DNA of 64,000 nt from an uncultured bacterium (GTDB taxonomy: Bacteria; Cyanobacteriota; Vampirovibrionia; Gastranaerophilales; Gastranaerophilaceae): NCBI GenBank assembly GCA_949292175.1, contig CASEYJ010000003.1, positions 186,001 through 250,000 of the forward strand, given 5' to 3'. How positions within the stretch are numbered: the first letter of the stretch is position 1; every line of letters begins with the position of its first letter. Shown piece after piece: positions 47,902-57,465 of this stretch. Position numbers and translations under genes: made by a program. The notes beneath the pieces were generated by a model, which was given only the letters and a program-made list of their open reading frames with translations, searched no databases and was not told the DNA's origin.

Positions 47902-47911
47902 TAACATCGAA

Positions 47912-48505
47912 ATGAATTTAACTGCAGAAGAGATTTTAAATAAATATTTAGCAAAAAATTCGCCGCACGCACACGAAGTAGCGAGGCTTTCGGCCATGCT
48001 GTTTAACGAGCTCAGTAAAACAGTATATGAAATGCCGCAAAGAGAACTTGAAATGCTTGAAGCAGCCGCACTTCTGCACGATATCGGATACAGCGTAGAA
48101 GCAAAATCTCACAACAAACATTCAAGAGATATTATCCTTAAAGAAAAAGTAGAAGGATTTGCAGACGAAGAGGTCAAAATAATAGCCTGCATCGCAAGAT
48201 ATCATAGAGGCAACCTTCCTGACAAAAACAGACACGACCTATACGGAAGTTTTTCAAAAACCGAGCGAAAAATTATAAAGCGCCTATCAGGAATCCTAAA
48301 ATTTGCTGACGGACTGGACGTGGAACACGAGCCGCTTATACAAGAAATAACAACAGAATACGATCACGCAAATCACATACTTAAAATTATACTAACCCCA
48401 TACTCACGAACCAGAGGATTAAACATCTCAAAATCATTAAAGAAAAGAGATTTGCTTGAAGTTGGTTTCAAATGCCAATCAGTTGTGTTTATAAAAAACA
48501 AATAG
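47912..48505 (+). CDS. HD-domain phosphohydrolase (Ppx/GppA C-terminal type)
   Basis: 197-aa HD protein with HAHEVARLSAMLF, AALLHDIGYSVEAKSHNKHS and ARYHRGNLPDKNRHD, which supply the metal-binding His and Asp residues. It resembles the stand-alone C-terminal HD domain of exopolyphosphatase/GppA enzymes; a nucleotide or polyphosphate role is possible but not shown. I start at the ATG of MNLTAEEIL, which lies just after the promoter above; an in-frame TTG 23 codons upstream would fall before that promoter. No ribosome site is seen. Confidence 0.82.
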   Translation: MNLTAEEILNKYLAKNSPHAHEVARLSAMLFNELSKTVYEMPQRELEMLEAAALLHDIGYSVEAKSHNKHSRDIILKEKVEGFADEEVKIIACIARYHRGNLPDKNRHDLYGSFSKTERKIIKRLSGILKFADGLDVEHEPLIQEITTEYDHANHILKIILTPYSRTRGLNISKSLKKRDLLEVGFKCQSVVFIKNK

Positions 48506-48718
48506 CTATTTGCGTTTTTCCCTGATAACTAATTCATATCCGAGGTAATCTAAAATGTCACTAACTGTCTGAAAACGAATTCTGTTATTTATTAGTTCGG
48601 CAGAAACTGTACTTTCGTTTGGAATATCATACCCGCAATTTCTTGTCGCTAGAATAACTTTTCTCATTGAAGTACCGTTCTTAACCAGTAATATTTTAAG
48701 TTCTTGACGTATATCCAT
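48506..48718 (-). CDS. Small XRE-like regulator
   Basis: 70-aa protein (MDIRQELKILLVKNGTSMRK) with a helix-turn-helix pattern of the XRE type: the recognition stretch runs through ESTVSAELINNRIRFQTVSD and closes with LDYLGYELVI. It probably binds DNA. It has no ribosome site but an excellent promoter, so it may be leaderless. Its stop abuts the stop of the HD gene. Confidence 0.7.
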   Translation of the reverse strand: MDIRQELKILLVKNGTSMRKVILATRNCGYDIPNESTVSAELINNRIRFQTVSDILDYLGYELVIREKRK

Positions 48719-48725
48719 AGCTAAA

Positions 48726-48754
48726 ATCGTAGCTTCATTTTGGATAAAAAACAA
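48726..48754 (-). promoter_or_regulatory. Promoter of the small XRE gene (leaderless)
   Basis: Minus strand TTGTTT, 17-nt spacer, TACGAT, and the ATG 7 nt later, at the expected first transcribed base. Confidence 0.5.
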
Positions 48755-48937
48755 AAAAGTTGCACGATAATTCTACATATCGAATTATATTTGATAATAC
48801 AAAATAAATGTTAAGTAGTTTTTCTATTTTCAAACCCCGGAAATTATATTAACTTTTGTAAAATTTTCCCAAATTGTAACATTTCTTTATAATAAAAATA
48901 CTTTATATATATAGGGAAAACATAAAGGAAAAATATC

Positions 48938-49213
48938 ATGAGTTTCGATGTTAATGTTCTAAGCGTAAAACCGGTAATCCGCGAAGCCGCTAACATGAAC
49001 AACGACGGCGGTGGCGGAAACCTTGGTTATATGCAGCAAGGGCAAAAGGAAGAAAAAGAAAAACAGCACAAACTTGACGAAAGTATTTTCGGGAAAAAGG
49101 AAGAAGACATTTTCGTAAGTAAAAAAGATTTAGAAGGTTTCGAAGAAGGTTTCTCTATTATTAAAGCAATCGAATCATTGATAGAAAAAATAGCAAAAAT
49201 CTTCGCAAAGTAA
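48938..49213 (+). CDS. Hypothetical 91-aa protein
   Basis: No family recognised. It starts MSFDVNVLSVKPVIREAANM, has a Gly-rich turn (NNDGGGGNLGYMQQGQ), a charged Lys/Glu middle and a C-terminal helix (FSIIKAIESLIEKIAKIF). AAAGGAAAAA precedes the ATG and a TATAAT lies at 48888-48893. It is soluble, possibly secreted by an unknown route or a small adaptor; no function can be given. Confidence 0.68.
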   Translation: MSFDVNVLSVKPVIREAANMNNDGGGGNLGYMQQGQKEEKEKQHKLDESIFGKKEEDIFVSKKDLEGFEEGFSIIKAIESLIEKIAKIFAK

Positions 49214-49292
49214 AAAGCACCTTCTAACAGAAATTTACATCACGAAAATTTCTACTCAGAATGGTTTGCGTCATTCAAGCTTATAGTATTAA

Positions 49293-50675
49293 CTATAAGC
49301 TCGCTACGATATGCTTTAATTCCTCAATTTTATCAAGACTGTCACTCTCAAAATAAATTCTTAAAAGAGGTTCAGTTCCGCTCGGGCGAACCAATATCCA
49401 GCTTGTATTATCATCAAGATAAATTTTTACGCCATCTTTTGTATCAGTCTTGATAATTTTGTAATTTCCAACAGCGGAAAGTTCTCTAAACTTGTCCAAA
49501 ACAGGCTTAATTTCTTCCGTACTCACGAGCTTTTTATCTACTCTGTCATTATAAAATTTGCAACCGGCAAAGTCGTATAATTCTTTTTGAAGCTCAACCA
49601 AAGACTTATTCTCATATGCCATTGCCTCCAATACAAGGGAATTAGCAAGCAAACCGTCTTTTTCAGGGATATGTCCTTGAATACTCAACCCGCCGCTTTC
49701 TTCTCCGCCAATTACTGGATTGAACTTTCTCATTGCTTCACCAACATGCTTAAACCCGACAGCAGTCTCAATAACTTCTATCCCCAGTTTGTCGGCAACT
49801 TTATTTAACAACAAGCTTGCACCAACAGTTTTTACAACAGAACCCTTGTAACCTTTATTTTTTATGAGGTGCATCAACAAAATTGCAATAATTTCATTTG
49901 GAGAAACATATTCACCATTTTCGTTAATCACTCCAAAACGATCTGCATCACCGTCATTGGCAAGCCCAACAGAGTTTCCGTTTGACTTAACCTTTTCAAT
50001 CAAATCAGTCAAATATTTCGGTTTAGGATCGGGCATCCCGCCACCAAAATTGATATCATGAAACATATTCATCGTTTCGAATTTAATATCGTGTTTTTCA
50101 AGTAACTTATCAAAATAACCTATACTTGCAGAATAAAACCCATCATAAATTATATTAGTCTTGATAGATTTAATCTTATCAAAATCAATAAGCGATTCCA
50201 GATGAGTATTGTAATCCTTTTGGAAATCATATTTTTTAACAGAACCGGATTTTCCAAACACAATTGCTTCACAGTCAAGATTTGCCATAAGAGCATCCGT
50301 AATTTCCTTTGTAGCAGGTCCTGCGTAGTCAGGAATAAACTTTATTCCCAAATACTCCGGAGGATTGTGGGAAGCAGTAAACATCAAAGCACAAGCATTT
50401 AGCAATTTCGCATTATAAGCTAATACAGGAGTTGGAATAATCTTATCGCTATACAGAACCCCAAACCCCATATCAGCAAGAATCTCTGCCGCTTGATTTG
50501 AAAATTCATCCGCTTTGTTTCTCGGATCATAACCGATGATAATTTTCTTTTCTATCCCAAAATTATCAAAAACATATTTTCCGACAGCTCGACTTACTTT
50601 TTCAACATTTTCTGCGGTAAAATCTTCTCCAACAATAGCTCTCCAGCCATCTGTACCAAACTTAATCTTTGTCAT
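49293..50675 (-). CDS. Phosphoglucomutase/phosphomannomutase family protein
   Basis: 460-aa alpha-D-phosphohexomutase. The sugar-binding and catalytic elements are clear: KFGTDGWRAIVGEDF, the phosphoserine loop MFTASHNPPEYLGIK, the metal loop NDGDADRFGVINE and the C-terminal phosphate loop ILVRPSGTEPLLRIYFE. Whether it interconverts glucose, mannose or glucosamine phosphates cannot be decided from motifs alone; GlmM-type proteins are usually slightly shorter. GAGG precedes the ATG. A 10-bp AGCTTATAGT/ACTATAAGCT hairpin covers its stop codon (49278-49301). Confidence 0.92.
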   Translation of the reverse strand: MTKIKFGTDGWRAIVGEDFTAENVEKVSRAVGKYVFDNFGIEKKIIIGYDPRNKADEFSNQAAEILADMGFGVLYSDKIIPTPVLAYNAKLLNACALMFTASHNPPEYLGIKFIPDYAGPATKEITDALMANLDCEAIVFGKSGSVKKYDFQKDYNTHLESLIDFDKIKSIKTNIIYDGFYSASIGYFDKLLEKHDIKFETMNMFHDINFGGGMPDPKPKYLTDLIEKVKSNGNSVGLANDGDADRFGVINENGEYVSPNEIIAILLMHLIKNKGYKGSVVKTVGASLLLNKVADKLGIEVIETAVGFKHVGEAMRKFNPVIGGEESGGLSIQGHIPEKDGLLANSLVLEAMAYENKSLVELQKELYDFAGCKFYNDRVDKKLVSTEEIKPVLDKFRELSAVGNYKIIKTDTKDGVKIYLDDNTSWILVRPSGTEPLLRIYFESDSLDKIEELKHIVASL

Positions 50676-50732
50676 ATTGCCCTCATCCTATTTTTTTATG
50701 TATAATCATATCTGAAATACGGAGTTAAGTAA

Positions 50733-51581
50733 ATGATAAATTTCGACAATGTTTCAAAAATAGCATACCTTGGTCCAAGTGCATCTTTTTCTGAAATGGC
50801 ACACGATATATTTTGCGGGAAATATAACATTAAAGCTTATCCTGAACCTCAAAATACAATAAAACAAGTTATCGAATTTGTACAGAACAATCCTGACTCA
50901 TTGGGTGTTCTTCCGGTAGAAAACTCAATAGAAGGAACAGTTAGGGAAACATTAGACAATCTAATTCGTTGCCCCAATCCAAATATAAAAATCCTATCGG
51001 AAATAGTACTTCCAATTCACCATTGTTTACTGTCAAAAACAACTGAATTCTACTCAATAACCGGAGTAATTTCGCATCCGCAAGCACTGGCTCAATGTCA
51101 AGAATTTATTCACAACGAGCTTCCAAGAAACCTCAATATAATTGAGGCTCCAAGCACAGCTGAGGCTGCAAAAAGCTTGGCAAATTATAATCTTACATAT
51201 GCTGCCATCGGCAGCGAAAAAACTGCGGAAATATACAACCTAAATATTCTAAGAGAAAACATTAACGATGATAAATCAAACCAAACAATGTTTATTCTTG
51301 TAGGGGATTTTGAAACAGAACCGACAGGGAATGACAGAACAACTCTAATGTTTAGTGCAGCTAACAAGCCTGGTGCTTTGATGGAAATTTTAAACATTTT
51401 TTATCAAAATAATATAAATCTTTCACACATTTCGTCAAGACCGTCAAAACATGAATTTGGTGACTATATCTTCATCGTAACATTTGACGGACACGTGAAA
51501 AACAAAAGGATTTTTGAAACCATAAGACAGGTAAAAGAAAAAGCTACCTACGTAAAATTTATGGGTTCATATGAAAAATAA
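50733..51581 (+). CDS. pheA: Prephenate dehydratase
   Basis: 282-aa enzyme making phenylpyruvate from prephenate in phenylalanine synthesis: a PDT domain (AYLGPSASFSEMAHD, GVLPVENSIEGTVRETLD, STAEAAKSLANYN) and a C-terminal ACT domain (NKPGALMEILNIFYQNNINL). Two usual signatures differ: the TRF active-site motif reads TMF (NQTMFILVGDF), and the ESRP phenylalanine-binding motif reads SSRP. No chorismate mutase domain is attached. GGAG lies ahead of the ATG. Confidence 0.93.
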   Translation: MINFDNVSKIAYLGPSASFSEMAHDIFCGKYNIKAYPEPQNTIKQVIEFVQNNPDSLGVLPVENSIEGTVRETLDNLIRCPNPNIKILSEIVLPIHHCLLSKTTEFYSITGVISHPQALAQCQEFIHNELPRNLNIIEAPSTAEAAKSLANYNLTYAAIGSEKTAEIYNLNILRENINDDKSNQTMFILVGDFETEPTGNDRTTLMFSAANKPGALMEILNIFYQNNINLSHISSRPSKHEFGDYIFIVTFDGHVKNKRIFETIRQVKEKATYVKFMGSYEK

Positions 51582-51663
51582 AACGCCTTACACGAATATT
51601 AACAAAGCAATACTTTCATGATATTCTTTTCGCAGGATAGTAAAGTAAGGAGAGAAATACGTT

Positions 51664-52248
51664 ATGAATTTTGAAAATGGAGTACCGTTTGACCCGGGTT
51701 TTGTTCAGCATATATCAGCAATAATGCCAAACATTGAATACGCATACGGGAATTTAAACCGTTATAAAAACTTTGGTCAAAAAAAAGCTCAATTCAAAAT
51801 GTTATACCCAAAACTTATAGGCTTAATTGACAATTATATCGGCTTTTATTCGGGCTGTATTCTTTGGGCAGCGGGTATTAAAACCCTAAAAGATAAACCT
51901 ATCACAGGAAACTTCTGCTGCGGAAGTGAATATAATGAAGATGAAACTTTACAGGAAGTGAATTTCTTAATTGAATACCTAAATTACCTTCCAAAAGACG
52001 TAAAATACTATACAGGTCAAAATTACACACCAAATGCAGAAGACTTAAAAATTCTTGAAGCTTATAAAGAATTTTTAAAATCAAATAAAGGTTTTACTGA
52101 AGTAAAAAATACCGATGATTTAGTAATTCCTGATTTAATAGAACAACCAACAGACACAACAAACATTTTTGCAAAAATAGAAGAAGTTGTGGAAAATGGT
52201 AATTTATACGAACTAAAAGACCTTATACTCCCTTTATTGAAAGGTTAA
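51664..52248 (+). CDS. Hypothetical 194-aa protein
   Basis: No family recognised. Soluble, rich in Asn, Tyr and Phe, with a FYSGCILWAAGIKTL hydrophobic patch and the pair FCCGSEYNEDE in the middle; the C-terminal third is acidic. AAGGAGAG precedes the ATG. The stop lies 1 nt before the nagZ-like start, so it is co-translated with nagZ-like and dut. Confidence 0.72.
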   Translation: MNFENGVPFDPGFVQHISAIMPNIEYAYGNLNRYKNFGQKKAQFKMLYPKLIGLIDNYIGFYSGCILWAAGIKTLKDKPITGNFCCGSEYNEDETLQEVNFLIEYLNYLPKDVKYYTGQNYTPNAEDLKILEAYKEFLKSNKGFTEVKNTDDLVIPDLIEQPTDTTNIFAKIEEVVENGNLYELKDLILPLLKG

Positions 52249-52249
52249 A

Positions 52250-53218
52250 ATGGACTTAAGAACAAAATTATACCAAATGTTTATACTTGGCCTTGATGGA
52301 GAAGGGTATCATCAAGCATTAAAAGATGGGCTTGGCGGAATTATATTTTTTACAAAAGACATAGAATCCGCCGATCAGTTTAAAACACTGACTTCTGAGA
52401 TAAAAAAAGAAGCCTTAATAAGCCCGTTTTTATCAATCGACCAAGAAGGTGGCCGAGTAGAAAGAACTGAAAATATTCATAACGGTAAAAAATACCTCTC
52501 AGCCAAGTATGCGTACGGAAAGGGGCTGGCTTATCTGGAAAAACAAACCGATGAAATTGCCAAGGAACTTTGTTCATATGGTATCAATTTAAACTTTGCC
52601 CCTTGTATTGATGTTAATACGAATCCAAATAACCCAATCATCGGAGAAAGGGCATTTGCAAGCAATCCTGAGGATGTAATTATCGGAGAGAGTATAGTAT
52701 CAAAAAGATACCGTAAAAACAACATTATCCCATGCGCAAAACACTTTCCAGGTCATGGGGACGCTAATGCAGACAGTCACTTGACTTTGCCTGAAATAAC
52801 CTTAGATTTTAAAACTCTTGAAAAATACCATATAAAACCGTTTAAAGCCGCAATTGATAACGGAATCGAGATGATTATGGTAGCACATTTACACGTACCT
52901 CATTTTGAAAAGGAAATTATTCCAACATCACTAAGTAAAAACGCAATAAGCTACCTAAGAAATACGTTAGGCTACAAAGGAGTCATTATTTCTGACGATA
53001 TGATTATGAAAGGAGTTGCAAAATTTGGTGCGATAGAAGCCTGCGAAATGGGAATAAGGGCAGGGTTAAATATGTTTATTTACAGAAATTCTACTCCTGA
53101 AACAATTAACATTATTGACACAATCGCAATTAAAGCCGAAAATGATATTGAATTAAAAAACAATATTGAAGAATCCTATAAACTAATAACAAAATTAAAA
53201 CAGGAGAAAAACATATAA
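52250..53218 (+). CDS. NagZ-like glycoside hydrolase family 3 protein
   Basis: 322-aa single-domain GH3 enzyme, as in the peptidoglycan-recycling beta-N-acetylglucosaminidase NagZ. Signature blocks are LSIDQEGGRVERTENIHNG, CAKHFPGHGDANADSH (with the His of the NagZ general-acid dyad), and the nucleophile in IISDDMIMKG. There is no signal peptide, so it would act on cytoplasmic muropeptides. It lies 1 nt after the 194-aa gene and overlaps dut by 1 nt. Confidence 0.9.
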   Translation: MDLRTKLYQMFILGLDGEGYHQALKDGLGGIIFFTKDIESADQFKTLTSEIKKEALISPFLSIDQEGGRVERTENIHNGKKYLSAKYAYGKGLAYLEKQTDEIAKELCSYGINLNFAPCIDVNTNPNNPIIGERAFASNPEDVIIGESIVSKRYRKNNIIPCAKHFPGHGDANADSHLTLPEITLDFKTLEKYHIKPFKAAIDNGIEMIMVAHLHVPHFEKEIIPTSLSKNAISYLRNTLGYKGVIISDDMIMKGVAKFGAIEACEMGIRAGLNMFIYRNSTPETINIIDTIAIKAENDIELKNNIEESYKLITKLKQEKNI

Positions 53219-53676
53219 TGCCGACAGCAACAGGAAATAAAACAATCTTAAAAATTCAAAGATTAGCACATAACAAATTTGTACCTGAATATAAAACTGA
53301 AGGCGCCGCAGGGATGGATTTGTGCGCAGCAATAGACGCCCCTATAACCTTAAAACCGCTTGAAAGAAAATTAATCCCAACAGGGTTAAAAATTGAATTA
53401 GAACACGGTTATGAAGCACAAGTCAGACCCCGCTCAGGTTTATCCATAAAACACGGAATAACCTTGATTAATTGCATAGGAACCGTGGACGAAGATTATC
53501 GCGGAGAAATATGCGTTCCAATTGTAAATTTATCAAATGAAAGTTACACAATACAACCTGATGAAAGAATAGCTCAAATGGTAATATCCCGAGTTGAACA
53601 AGCAGAAATCGAAGTTGTCACAGAATTAAGTGAAACTAATCGTGGCGAAGGCGGTTTTGGTTCAACCGGCAAATAA
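53218..53676 (+). CDS. dut: dUTP diphosphatase
   Basis: 152-aa trimeric dUTPase converting dUTP to dUMP. All five motifs are seen: GAAGMDLCA, RPRSGLSIKHGI, CIGTVDEDYRGEICV, ERIAQMVI and the C-terminal RGEGGFGSTGK. The ATG overlaps the nagZ-like stop (TAATG), so translation is coupled. Confidence 0.97.
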   Translation: MPTATGNKTILKIQRLAHNKFVPEYKTEGAAGMDLCAAIDAPITLKPLERKLIPTGLKIELEHGYEAQVRPRSGLSIKHGITLINCIGTVDEDYRGEICVPIVNLSNESYTIQPDERIAQMVISRVEQAEIEVVTELSETNRGEGGFGSTGK

Positions 53677-53693
53677 GAAGAAGGACGATATAT

Positions 53694-54032
53694 ATGCAAG
53701 GTGTTGAAATTAAAAAACATGAAAAAGTTTACTACGTAAAAGATTTCTTTAAAACCATAGTAATCTGTGCGTTTTTCGGAATGTTCGGAATCCACAGATT
53801 TTATACTGGTTATACAAAGATTGGAATTTTCCAATTACTCACATTTGGCGGAGGTCTTGTATGGTGGCTTATAGACTTGCTTGCTATGTGCTTTAACAAA
53901 TACAAAGACAGATACGGCAACGAATTAGACGAATATAACGTACAAGTCGCAGTTTTCGTATTAACAGCATTAGCAATAATTCTACTTGCTGTCGGCATAA
54001 TGAGTGCACCTTATTTAATGGGAATAGAATAA
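53694..54032 (+). CDS. TM2-domain membrane protein
   Basis: 112-aa protein with a short cytoplasmic start, the TM2 module (AFFGMFGIHRFYTGYTKIGI, then TFGGGLVWWLIDLLAM) and a third membrane helix near the C-terminus (VLTALAIILLAVGIM). TM2 proteins are widespread and their role is not settled. GAAGGACG precedes the ATG. It follows dut by 17 nt in the same unit. Confidence 0.9.
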   Translation: MQGVEIKKHEKVYYVKDFFKTIVICAFFGMFGIHRFYTGYTKIGIFQLLTFGGGLVWWLIDLLAMCFNKYKDRYGNELDEYNVQVAVFVLTALAIILLAVGIMSAPYLMGIE

Positions 54033-54037
54033 AATAC

Positions 54038-54065
54038 TTTAAATTTTATTCATTTGTGATACAAT
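54038..54065 (+). promoter_or_regulatory. Promoter of hom (leaderless)
   Basis: TTTAAA, 16-nt spacer, TACAAT; the hom ATG at 54072 is 6 nt further, at the expected transcription start. Confidence 0.42.
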
Positions 54066-54071
54066 TGACCT

Positions 54072-55352
54072 ATGGAAAATGAAAAGAAAATTATAAAAAT
54101 CGGATTAATCGGACTCGGAACTGTTGGTTCAGGAGTTTACAAGACTTTGCAAAACTCAGAATTTGTAAAGGTTACAAAAATTGCAGTCAAAAACATCAAC
54201 AAACCTCGTAATATAGAAGGTCTGGACAGGTCTATATTGACCGATGATCCTTATGAGGTTGTAAATTCTGATGCAGATATTGTTGTTGAACTAATCGGCG
54301 GAGTAAACCCTGCTTTTGATTTGATAAAAACTGCAATCGAAAATGGAAAGCACATTGTTACTGCGAATAAAGAACTTCTTGCAAAACGTGGCGAAGAAAT
54401 CTTTAATTTTGCAGAAAAACATAACAAGGTAATCCTTTATGAAGCAGCTATTGCAGGCGGCATACCTATCATTATGCCAATAAAAACAATTCTTGCAGGA
54501 AATAAGATTACCAGAATAGAAGCCATACTTAATGGCACTACAAACTATATTTTAACAAAGATGGATGCCGATGGAGCATCTTATGCTGACGTATTAAAAG
54601 AAGCCCAAGAATTAGGTTACGCAGAGACTGATCCAACAGGAGATGTCGAAGGTTTTGATGCGGCATATAAGATTACAACCTTGGCAACACTTGCGTTCAA
54701 ACAAAGAATTAAACTTGAAAATGTTTATAGAGAAGGGATAACTAAAGTTCGAGCAGAGGATATGAAAGCTGCAAACGAGTTGGGCTATAAAATAAAACTC
54801 ATAGCTTCAGCATATCTTGATGAAAACAACTATGCTGACGTAAGAGTTCATCCAATGCTTGTATCTAAAAAATCTACTCTTGCACATATTGATTACGTAA
54901 CAAACGCAGTTAGCCTCGAAGGCCATCCGGTTGGTTCTATAACCCTATCAGGGCCGGGGGCTGGAGAATTTCCAACGGCAAGCTCTGTTGTTGGTGATAT
55001 TTTGGCAATTGTTGCAGAACTTGGTAAAACTGATTACCTGTTGCCAATGATGAGATGTAATCACCACGACACAGCGAAAACAATAGATATTTCTGATACA
55101 TCAAACAAGTATTATTTATCATTAAATGCAAAAAATAAACTAGGTGTTATCGGGAATATTGGTAAGATTTGCGAAGGAAATAACATAAGCTTAGCTAGTA
55201 TAATGCAAAGAGGCGTAAGTGATAACAACACAGCAGATATCACTGTAATAACCGAACTTTGCAAAGAAAAAGATATGCAAAATGCAATTTCGCAATTCAA
55301 GACAAGCGAATACGTAAATAACGTAAATAGTTTAATAAGAGTCCAAATATAA
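54072..55352 (+). CDS. hom: Homoserine dehydrogenase
   Basis: 426-aa NAD(P)-dependent enzyme of threonine and methionine synthesis. The Rossmann loop [58 protein letters not shown] and [19 protein letters not shown] are conserved, and a C-terminal ACT domain ([20 protein letters not shown]) allows feedback by threonine. No ribosome site is present. It is followed by thrC after 11 nt; thrB is not nearby. Confidence 0.97.
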   Translation: MENEKKIIKIGLIGLGTVGSGVYKTLQNSEFVKVTKIAVKNINKPRNIEGLDRSILTDDPYEVVNSDADIVVELIGGVNPAFDLIKTAIENGKHIVTANKELLAKRGEEIFNFAEKHNKVILYEAAIAGGIPIIMPIKTILAGNKITRIEAILNGTTNYILTKMDADGASYADVLKEAQELGYAETDPTGDVEGFDAAYKITTLATLAFKQRIKLENVYREGITKVRAEDMKAANELGYKIKLIASAYLDENNYADVRVHPMLVSKKSTLAHIDYVTNAVSLEGHPVGSITLSGPGAGEFPTASSVVGDILAIVAELGKTDYLLPMMRCNHHDTAKTIDISDTSNKYYLSLNAKNKLGVIGNIGKICEGNNISLASIMQRGVSDNNTADITVITELCKEKDMQNAISQFKTSEYVNNVNSLIRVQI

Positions 55353-55363
55353 AAGAGGGAAAA

Positions 55364-56416
55364 ATGTACTATCAAGGATTAATTAACAGATATAGGGAAT
55401 ATCTCCCTGTTACTGAAGATACGCCTATTGTAACTTTAAACGAAGGAAACACTCCTTTAATTAAAGCTGATAACTTGGCAAAAAAAATAGGCATCGATGC
55501 AGAAATTTACTTAAAATTTGAAGGCTGCAACCCGACCGGCAGTTTCAAAGACCGTGGAATGACAATGGCTGTTACCAAAGCAAAAGAGTCAGGCTCCGGG
55601 GCAATAATTTGTGCTTCAACAGGTAATACCTCAGCATCTGCCGCTGCATACGGGGCAAAAGCCGGATTGAAGACATACGTTCTAATCCCTGATGGGTACA
55701 TTGCTCTTGGCAAATTATCTCAAGCAATGATGTACGGAGCTGAAATCATTGCAATACAAGGAAACTTTGATGAAGCTTTAGAATTTGTACGTAAAATTTC
55801 TGAAAACTACCCAATAACCCTTGTAAACTCAGTTAACCCATACAGAATAGAAGGTCAAAAGACAGGCGCATTTGAAATATGTGATGCTCTTGGTCAAGCA
55901 CCTGATTACCACTTTATTCCTGTTGGTAATGCAGGCAATATAACTGCATATTGGAAGGGATACAAGGAATGGTTTAATGCAGGCAAAATTCCGGCGCTAC
56001 CAAAAATGATGGGATTTGAAGCAGAAGGTGCCGCAGCTATTGTAAAAGGTGAAAGAATTATGCACCCTGAAACAATTGCAACAGCAATAAGAATCGGCAA
56101 CCCTGCAAGTTGGAAACAAGCTGAAGCTGCAAGAGATGAAAGCAACGGTATGATTAACTTTGTAACTGATGAAGAAATTCTAAAAGCTTATAAACTAATC
56201 GCCGCTAGCGAAGGCGTTCTTGCAGAACCTGCAAGTGCAGCATCAGTCGCAGGATTAATTAAAGTAAAAGATCAAGTTAAATCCGGCTCAAAAATCGTAT
56301 GTATCCTTACAGGAAACGGCCTAAAAGATCCGGATAACGCAATAAAATATTCAGGATGCGAAGTTAAAAAGGCATCGGCTGATATGAATGAAATCTTAAG
56401 AGTAATGAATGTATAA
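55364..56416 (+). CDS. thrC: Threonine synthase
   Basis: 350-aa PLP enzyme of the short cyanobacterial/Gram-positive type, converting phosphohomoserine to threonine. The PLP Lys lies in [38 protein letters not shown] and the phosphate-binding [15 protein letters not shown] are clear. GAGGG precedes the ATG. It forms a unit with hom and ends at a strong terminator. Homoserine kinase, needed to supply its substrate, must be encoded elsewhere. Confidence 0.97.
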   Translation: MYYQGLINRYREYLPVTEDTPIVTLNEGNTPLIKADNLAKKIGIDAEIYLKFEGCNPTGSFKDRGMTMAVTKAKESGSGAIICASTGNTSASAAAYGAKAGLKTYVLIPDGYIALGKLSQAMMYGAEIIAIQGNFDEALEFVRKISENYPITLVNSVNPYRIEGQKTGAFEICDALGQAPDYHFIPVGNAGNITAYWKGYKEWFNAGKIPALPKMMGFEAEGAAAIVKGERIMHPETIATAIRIGNPASWKQAEAARDESNGMINFVTDEEILKAYKLIAASEGVLAEPASAASVAGLIKVKDQVKSGSKIVCILTGNGLKDPDNAIKYSGCEVKKASADMNEILRVMNV

Positions 56417-56421
56417 ACAAA

Positions 56422-56452
56422 GAAACCCGATTTAAATATCGGGTTTCTTTTT
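56422..56452 (+). terminator. Terminator after thrC
   Basis: Perfect 10-bp stem GAAACCCGAT/ATCGGGTTTC followed by TTTTTA. Confidence 0.92.
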
Positions 56453-56490
56453 ATCTGTATTATCATTCAGATTAAAATTATATTAAAATA

Positions 56491-56519
56491 TTGAGCCACC
56501 TCTTTATTTGTACTATAAT
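56491..56519 (+). promoter_or_regulatory. Promoter of lpxA
   Basis: TTGAGC, 17-nt spacer, perfect TATAAT, about 30 nt before the lpxA ATG. Confidence 0.65.
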
Positions 56520-56551
56520 TTACCTATTGTTACAGATAAGAGGAGAAAAAA

Positions 56552-57361
56552 ATGATTGACAAAACAGCAATAATTCATCCGTCAGCACAAATCGCAGATG
56601 ATGCAATTATCGGGCCTTACGTAGTAATAGGCGAAAATGTAAAAATAGGAAGTAAGACAAGAGTTATAGCAAATGCCTATATAGAACACGCTGAAATAGG
56701 TGAAAGATGTACTATTTCTCCTTTTGCAACAATCGGTTCTGAACCTCAAGACTTGGGTTACAAAAACGAACCTACAAAAGTAGTAATCGGTGACGATACA
56801 ATTATCAAAGAAAATGTAACAATACATAGAGGTGCAGCTTGCGGAGACTTTACAACAAGAATTGGTAACAGATGTCTCTTGATGGTAGGTTCACACATCG
56901 CTCACAACTGCGTTCTTGATGATCAAGTTATACTTGCAAACTTGGTAACCCTTGGCGGTCACGTTCACGTTGGATTTGGAGCTTTCGTTGGCGGAATGAG
57001 CGTATTCCACCAAAACATTCGTATTGGTGATATGGCTATCGTTAGCGGATTCTCAGCTTCAAGACAAGACATCCTACCTTACTCAAAAGGTGAAGGCAGA
57101 CCTCCTGTTCCACGTGGTTTGAACGTTGTAGCTTTGAAACGCCGTGGAGTTTCTCAAGAAATCAGAAACAATATGAATCAAGCATTCAAGCTTTTGATTT
57201 CTGAAGAATACAACACAACTCAAGCAATAGAAAAAATTAAAGCTGAAATTCCAATGAACGAATACATTGAAAAAATGATTGATTTCGTAAAAACTTCAAA
57301 AAGAGGCGTGCTTTTAAAGAGCCACAAATCAGGTCACGAATCTTTGGAAAGTGAAGAATAA
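56552..57361 (+). CDS. lpxA: UDP-N-acetylglucosamine acyltransferase
   Basis: 269-aa left-handed beta-helix enzyme of the first step of lipid A synthesis, and so evidence for an outer membrane with lipopolysaccharide. Hexapeptide repeats run from AIIHPSAQIADDAIIG through the middle; the catalytic His is in GSHIAHNCVLDDQVI, and the C-terminal helical domain includes NVVALKRRGVSQEI. AAGAGGAG lies ahead of the ATG. It has its own promoter and terminator; lpxC, lpxD and fabZ are not in the window. Confidence 0.96.
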   Translation: MIDKTAIIHPSAQIADDAIIGPYVVIGENVKIGSKTRVIANAYIEHAEIGERCTISPFATIGSEPQDLGYKNEPTKVVIGDDTIIKENVTIHRGAACGDFTTRIGNRCLLMVGSHIAHNCVLDDQVILANLVTLGGHVHVGFGAFVGGMSVFHQNIRIGDMAIVSGFSASRQDILPYSKGEGRPPVPRGLNVVALKRRGVSQEIRNNMNQAFKLLISEEYNTTQAIEKIKAEIPMNEYIEKMIDFVKTSKRGVLLKSHKSGHESLESEE

Positions 57362-57416
57362 TTCGATTACATCATTTTATAAGTGGATGTATAAAAAGCA
57401 TTTAAAATATAACATT

Positions 57417-57446
57417 ATAGTCGGCACAGAACTGCCGACTATTTTT
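57417..57446 (+). terminator. Terminator after lpxA
   Basis: Perfect 9-bp stem ATAGTCGGC/GCCGACTAT followed by TTTTTG; it ends 20 nt before the M29 peptidase start. Confidence 0.88.
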
Positions 57447-57465
57447 GTTAAGAAAGGAGATTGTA

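Noticed and set aside
49278..49301. 10-bp hairpin AGCTTATAGT/ACTATAAGCT over the phosphohexomutase stop
   Set aside because: Lacks a T run in either direction, so not called as a terminator; noted only under the gene.
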